Notes under the pieces: generated by a model | Database searches by the model: none | What the model was told of the DNA's origin: nothing | The model's input: the letters and a program-made list of their open reading frames with translations, nothing else | Shown: positions 58,197-64,000 of the stretch, in pieces | How the letters are laid out: each line of letters begins with the position of its first letter | How positions within the stretch are numbered: position 1 is the stretch's first letter | Assembly (NCBI GenBank): GCA_007115705.1 | Contig: QXEO01000873.1 | Span: 620,001-684,000 of the forward strand | Direction: 5' to 3' | DNA from: Dactylis glomerata | Taxonomy: Eukaryota > Streptophyta > Magnoliopsida > Poales > Poaceae | Length of the DNA: 64,000 bases | Program-made: the position numbers and the translations under genes

Positions 58197-59628
58197 GATT
58201 AGTAGATTAGTGCACGAAATCAAAAACATGTGGTGCCGCTCACAACTCACTCAAAAACTGACAAGAAAAGGTAATCTTACCGTTCCAAAGTGAATAGTAG
58301 TGCGTACCAGAACGAAGTATCAAGCTCATGCACGGATGTGATGAAGTGAATACCGAGGGTATAAGAGCGATCACACGACAAACCAGGAATATATGGTGGA
58401 GCTGTAGGTATGGTATCCTAAGTACACCGCAAATAAGTCCTAGTGCTGATCGTACGACAAGACCCACGAAACATACACGGTGGAGATAAGCGAGGCAAAG
58501 CAACTCTGAAAAAGAGCTCAAGAGATATAAGTGACAACGCACAATAGCTCGTGTTGCAATGCACAAGAGAGGCGCTAGCACTGGCTCGACGAACAGGCAC
58601 AAGATTGCGCACACGGCAGCAGCCTGATGAGCACGAAGTAGCTAGTCTCGTATGGGTAAGCTCCTAACACGATGCTGTAGACAGGCTGTAGCTAAAGCGA
58701 TCAAAATCGTGTAGAAAGGGCGCTATGTGGACACAGTGGTAACACGCTGTCGCGGCAGAGAAAATGACAAAAAAACGTGTCGCGACAGAAATATACGACG
58801 CCGGAAACGCACGGCTGCGCGACGGCGACGCGAAACGGACAGCAGGCCGAAGTAGTTTGTCTCCTTTTTCTTTTGTATTTGTGGTGCGGCGTGTACTGCA
58901 CACAAAGCTGCAGTGTACGTCCCTAGTTTTTTTTTACTCTTTTTTTATAGGTGCGGCGTGTGCAGGCACGTCCTTTTTTCTGTTTTTTCTTTTTTTACTA
59001 AACTGAAACTTGGGCCCAAGAAGTTGGGCCAATCTGACATGTGACCACAGACCTCGTCTGGGGCGGGGCGAAGGCGCAGCGATCGGGGATGCGGTTCGAA
59101 GCGCTCGACCCCAGACCGACGCTGTGCTCGTGCGAGCGCCCAGGAACCGCCAAGCGCGCGAGGCCAGATAGCCTCCACGGTCGAGCGACTGCCCCGCCTG
59201 GCAGAGCGAAGCGCCTGCCATTTGCTTTTTTTTTGGAACATATCGATCGGGAAAGGCTGGAGCGAGCGCTCCAATCCCAACGACGAGGCGACGCCCGCGC
59301 TCGGCCGCAGAACCGTCTGGGGACGAGGCCGTTGGTTTTGTTTTTTTTTTTACTGCTAGCGATCGATCAGATCTGTCCTGCGGGGTAGCGATCTAGGTAG
59401 CCGCCTCCTGAAGAAACAGCCAGCATGGCCGCCGACGCCAGGGAGAAGATAATCAAGGCGACTCAAGACAAGATCCAAACTCAAAACAAAGATGCCGAAA
59501 AGAGTGATGACCTTAGACTCCTACGAATTAGAAGAAAAGATACGCAAAAAGGACGATCAGCAACTAAAACTCAAGAACGGTGTAATCTAGGCTATGGCAA
59601 AGCTAAGAACCCTAACTTTTTTTTGGCT
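58197..59628 (-). other. D 5' leader, part
   Basis: Non-coding leader, GC-rich at 58760-59340. Element E interrupts it at 59628/59629 and it resumes at 63610. No ORF with a recognisable domain is present. Confidence 0.65.
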
Positions 59629-62600
59629 TGTAATGCCCCACCTTTGAATTAAGGTAGAACACCTGTGTTAAGTGCTATTCCCTGGATCACTGATAGCACC
59701 ACAGTACAAAATATAGTGATCATTGCAATAGTATCAAATGTTACATCGCAGATCCAGTTACATAAGTCTCAAACCTTATAGATTTACAGCGGAAAACAAA
59801 ATGGCAATGAGCCTCCATCTTCATCATGTGCCACAGGCAGACATGTTGGAATGTAGTCTCGAGATCCTACTAAACGATCTTTATCTGAAAACCTGCACAT
59901 TTGAATATGTAGCCCCATAAATGGGGGTCAGTACAATGATGTACTGGCAAATGACACATATTTGGTGGCTGTTGTGAAAGAACTAGCTACATGATATTTG
60001 GCTGGTGGATCTCTTGGGCTAATTTGCATAAAGCCAATTTTATCCTAAAATCCTTTTCAAAACTTTCTTTCAAAATTTTAGTTTATAAGGGTCAAGACAA
60101 CCCCCATACACTACATACTGGCCGGTATGTAGTTCTGGGCGAATCTCAACAAAGTTGGAACATCAGAAACCACCACCCCTCGGAGTGTATGGCCCTGAGC
60201 TCCTGCCTAAGGGTTTCTAGCCAAGTTTTAAAAGCATTCAGAAACGGTGATGAGATTCTTCCGTACATTCCATGTCTAGAGACTCAAATTGTCCATAACC
60301 GGGGACACGGCTAATCGATTAGTTTGACACCCTGCAGGGGTTGTGCACTTTCACCTTAAGACTCATTTTACGCCCATACATAAAATGAGACGAGACCTTT
60401 TAGAAGGAGAGAGCAACCAACTGGCAAGATCCGTTCCCAACATACAATTCAACTACCAGCCATCTTCTTGCACACAAGTTGCAACCTCACATCTAATCAG
60501 TCAAGACAGAGCCCATATTGTCATAAGGCTGCACTGGAAGTACTCTAAGCATGGAAGACATGGTAACCTCTTTATTCCAGAGTGGCATTCCACAAGTGTA
60601 CTCCTGGGGTTCACCCCATCCTCTAGGAGGCATGAGGCCCCAGAAGACACTCAACTTCGCCTCCATCAACAAACCAATCCACCCAGGTGTTTCATTTTAG
60701 TTGAAGTTCTTAATTTGTTCACAAAACACTTTTAACAAGTGATCATAGCATGGCATCAATATTTTTCAAAGTATTTAGCATCCTAACAGGTGGGGTTTAA
60801 AGGATAGCTACACACTACTAGGATCTAAGCATTTTATAAAATAGTTGAACATTCCACCTATCATGCATACTACTGAAAATCACTAATGCAGTAGTAAAAG
60901 TGGGTAGAAGCATGTGTGTCACTTGCCTTTTTGAAGTTCAAACCCTTTCACTTCTCTTAACAAGACACGTTCTCTCCTTTCAATCTATAGCAATAGAAGT
61001 TCACAATCATAAACACACTGGACCAAGACAAACAAGATCAAGCAATGCATACAATTGAAATGGGTTGGTTCAACATTTTAAATTTCTTATGATTTTTGTG
61101 ATGAGAGAGATATGTCTTGAACCTTGGCTTACAAGATATGGATTGAGAGTTTGGGGTGGCAAGGTCTAATGATTGGAAAGGAATGATCCTCCAAGATTAC
61201 AATGTAATGATAAAATCTTATGCTTTGCATAAGCATGGTTAAGGTTTAAAGATGACTCATGTGAATAGATTCACATAAGTATAGAATAGTGCCACTAGAA
61301 TACTATTGAATAAAGTGTGATAGCACTTAACTTTTCTGTAAATTGAATAGTTCAATATAAACCAATATGGTCAAGTTGTCATGGGGTTGAACAAGTATGA
61401 AGGTTATTTAGAAAGATGGTGGCTTGGATCAAGGATGATATTGGATTAGAATGGTTTAGGATAGATGTGATATGAGTTAGAGTGTGTCATACACTAGTAT
61501 CAAAGGAAACCTTGATTGGAGAAATCACCAATTACTCAAATTACTCAAGTGTAATTTGAATATTATGAATTAGGCCCACAAGAATAAGATGGCTTGATAT
61601 TGGGTGATGATCAAGGGTAAGCATGGTAGTGATGGATAGGTATGATCATAAGATTCACTTTTGTAGAAGGAATCATATTGATAAGAATTATAGAATTAAA
61701 CTTAAAATGAAAGTACTTAAATTTGAATATTTACAAATGTTTTCAAATAATTTTTGATAGTAATGCTACTGGATAGAGGTCAGTAACACAAAGCTAGTGC
61801 AAGTGGTTTCACTCCAAAATCAATTTTAGAATTCAAATGGTTGTCAAAACAGTGATTTGGCTAAATTTGAAGGTAGCAAGTGTGTGCACGTTTCAAATTT
61901 GAAAACTTCTAGTTCTAAAGTGTTCTACATGTTCTTAGGAATCCAGAGACTACAAATTTGTAGAAATTGGATGTGTAGAACATTTTCTATGAATTATTTG
62001 GTGTAGATTGGCACTTTTTGCCATTTGAATTTCATTTCAAAACTTTGTACAATAACACCATGATATTATTGCATATATCGTTTCTACTATTTCCAAGGAT
62101 TCCAGGGATACCAAATTTGCAAAATTTGGCCAAGTAGATTATTTTATATACAATTTACAAGATTAGGACCAAATCTGTGATTTGAATTTGAATTTAAAAT
62201 CAAAAATTGACTCGGTTGACTGGGGGGACTGACTGGGCTGCGACGTGGCACGATGCCATTGGTTAGTACCAGTTCGGGTTAGAGGTTCTAATCTTGACCG
62301 TGAGATGTAGATCCAACGGATAGAGAAGATGGGGGAGGAGAGGTCTCACCGGCGAGGGAGGATTTCCCGGCGAGGGTGCTGGTGGTGGTCATCGGCGGCG
62401 AGGCTCCGGTGGCTAAGATGGCGAGGAAGACGCGGACGAGATGCAGAAGGCAATGGCGAGCTCGTATCCTTGATCAGCGTTGACGAATGCGTCCCGTGAC
62501 GAGGCCGGAGGGCGGCTGGAGTCGGCGGCGACTTTGGGTGTCACCGACGGGCTCGTTCCGCTGCGATTTTGGGCAAGCCCGGGCGTCAGTACAAGCGCAA

Positions 62601-63609
62601 GAGAGAGAGGAATGGAGAGAGGTCGAAGAGGGAGGCGGGGTTCCTCAACTGTGCTGGATTTGGTGGAGATCGACGGCGGTTTCTGTGGACTCCGGCGAGT
62701 AATTACGTCGGTCTGGAGTCACAATCGAGCGTGAGAGATTGGGGAGAATGGAGAGGAGGGGCAGGGGAATAGAGTGGATATGGCGCGGGTGCTGTTCGGC
62801 CTCTGGGTCGTGCGGGGGAAAATGGGGAGGAAGCGGGGTGGCGGTTCCAGGGATGGGGTGCGGTTGGGGGAGATGAACCTGGCCGGTGGGTCCCGGTTGT
62901 CAGCACGGAAGAAAAAGAAAAAGAGAAAGAAAAAGGGGAGAGAGAGGGAGTGATTCGGGTGGGCTGCTGCGGGTTGGATCGCTGGGCTGGCCTGGGCCTT
63001 TTGCGCCGGGTTGGCCCAGTTTGCTGCTGTCTCTTTTTTTTGTTCTGAAACTTTTCCAATTTCCTATTTTATGAATTGTTTTATATCTCTAACATTTGGA
63101 TATCAAATGCATTCAAACAAGTTTCTAAATTTTTGTAAAATCCAACACTACATTTTAAAACAGTAATGAGGCATTTTTCATGAACCAAAAATCATTTTCA
63201 AGAAGATCCTTTTAAATTGGTCAAAATGCTTTATTTTGCATAAAGCAAAATGTCGGATTAGGGTTTGAAAATAATCCTTTTAAAATAAGAGGATAATACT
63301 TTATAAAATATTATTTTCAAATTGTCTTCAAATCACCTTTTGCAATGCAAACCTTTTGACAATAGAATCACTTTAGAAGGTAGTCCTTTGCAAGTAGCTT
63401 GCATAGGTTTGAATAAAAGAAGGAAAATAATATATTGTAACTTTATTTTCTCAAAGGAATTCTTCAAGAAATACTAGGAAGTTTATAATAGTTTTATATT
63501 TGAGCCTTTTAAATAAACTCAAAAAGTTTTAAATCCTTGTGAAAATTAAATCAATGCAAATAAAACAAATTTTTTTATCCAAAATTTGATAAAAACTTGG
63601 GATGTTACA
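59629..63609. mobile_element. Element E: putative solo LTR, about 4 kb, non-coding
   Basis: Termini TGTAATGCCCC and GGGATGTTACA are imperfect inverted repeats with TG..CA ends. Flanks TGGCT (59624-59628) and TGACT (63610-63614) are a target duplication with one mismatch. Removing E rejoins the D leader. No gag or pol sequence, primer site or internal LTR pair was found, so a solo LTR left by recombination is most likely. A GC-rich block at 62300-62900 looks like an LTR transcription-start region in minus orientation. It shares short blocks and layout with repeat J (7991-11142). Confidence 0.65.
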
Positions 63610-63690
63610 TGACTTTTTCTGGATAGGACTGAAAACAAAAACGAATTGTGGAGATGGATTTGTGGATGCTCACCGAGTAAACCGTGGAAA

Positions 63691-63700
63691 TCTGATACCA
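63691..63700 (-). other. D primer-binding site
   Basis: TGGTATCAGA in minus sense, three bases from the D 5' LTR, complementary to initiator-Met tRNA. Confidence 0.85.
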
Positions 63701-63703
63701 AGA

Positions 63704-64000
63704 TGATATGGGGTGTCCCGATCTTCTCGTGAGCGATGCGATGGTGATGATGGCAGCGGATGAATGTCGGGGATAACTTGGTGTCACCGGTGAACTCTCC
63801 TCGCTTGAACCCTGATGCCAATGCAACAGCTCTCAAACCCTGTAGGATATTCACGACTCCACACACTTGTGCACATAGCCGTCGACCACTAAATGGTAGT
63901 TTGCAATCTACTAATTCCCAGTGGAACAACAGATTACTCTAAACTTGCAGTAGTATAATTCTCCCAATCGATGAATTGGCGAGAGGAATTCAAGATGAAT
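63704..64000 (-). repeat. D 5' LTR, partial
   Basis: Starts on plus with TGATATGGGGTGTCCC, the LTR end in minus sense. From 63737 it matches 36830 onward with few differences. The LTR runs past the window end. Confidence 0.88.

Larger units (their letters stand above)
36830..64000 (-). mobile_element. Element D: third CRM-like gypsy family, split by B and E
   Basis: D pieces are 36830-37613, 53446-59628 and 63610-64000. Minus-sense order: 5' LTR (from 63704, runs past the window), primer site, leader split by E, gag-protease, pol, polypurine tract (53583-53596), 3' LTR split by B. LTR starts TGATGAGGACATCCC and ends ACCCCATATCA. The outer end of the 3' LTR lacks its last 33 bp at 36830. Multiple stops and a frameshift make it inactive. 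Confidence 0.85.

Noticed and set aside
62480..63059. Overlapping ORFs in the GC-rich block of E
   Set aside because: Typical chance ORFs in GC-rich LTR sequence; low-complexity Arg/Gly and Pro/Ser products.

Overview
This 64 kb window is plant nuclear DNA, almost certainly from a Triticeae cereal (wheat, barley, rye or a relative), and it is nearly solid LTR retrotransposon. I see no intact host gene, rRNA, tRNA or CRISPR array. Dating is by eye-counted LTR differences, and family names are assigned from motifs only, because no search could be run.

Most coding sequence belongs to Ty3/gypsy elements whose LTRs start TGATGAGGACATCCC, use the initiator-Met tRNA primer site TGGTATCAGA, and have a polyprotein that reads through the polypurine tract into the 3' LTR. 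These traits match the CRM (centromeric chromovirus; cereba/CRW-like in Triticeae) clade, so the window may be centromeric or pericentromeric. Three copies of one family (A1, A2, A3; 925 bp LTRs), one copy of a second (B; 939 bp LTRs) and one of a third (D) are present.

Layout. 1-4778: A1, minus strand, cut by the window start. 4779-7990: non-coding LTR-element remnants. 7991-14327: a non-coding repeat holding a 2.6 kb tandem duplication and a mosaic of D- and F-type LTR scraps. 14328-17034: low-repeat DNA with one spliced, broken gene (15175-16234). 17035-20736: 3' end of a Tat-lineage gypsy element (G, minus) carrying an antisense gene with an AT-hook and a B3 domain. Inserted in G's integrase is F (minus), a gag-protease element without reverse transcriptase. 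F is split by A2 (21710-35406, TSD CAGCA), and A2 is split in its gag by A3 (27153-32996, plus strand). 36830 to the window end: D (minus), split by B (37614-53445, TSD CCTGC) and by E (59629-63609, a putative 4 kb solo LTR). B is split by C (40742-48729, TSD GACAC), a very young Athila-type gag-protease element.

The nests give relative ages: G is older than F, F than A2, A2 than A3; D is older than B and B than C. LTR divergence agrees where I could count it (A3 about 1%, B about 2%, C about 0.3%). Most nonsense codons look like C-to-T changes, as expected of methylated, silenced repeats. The most interesting items are a TGA codon at the same protease/RT boundary in three of four A/B copies, the antisense AT-hook plus B3 gene in G, the A3-in-A2 inverted self-insertion, and the 2.6 kb duplication with a patchwork filler.
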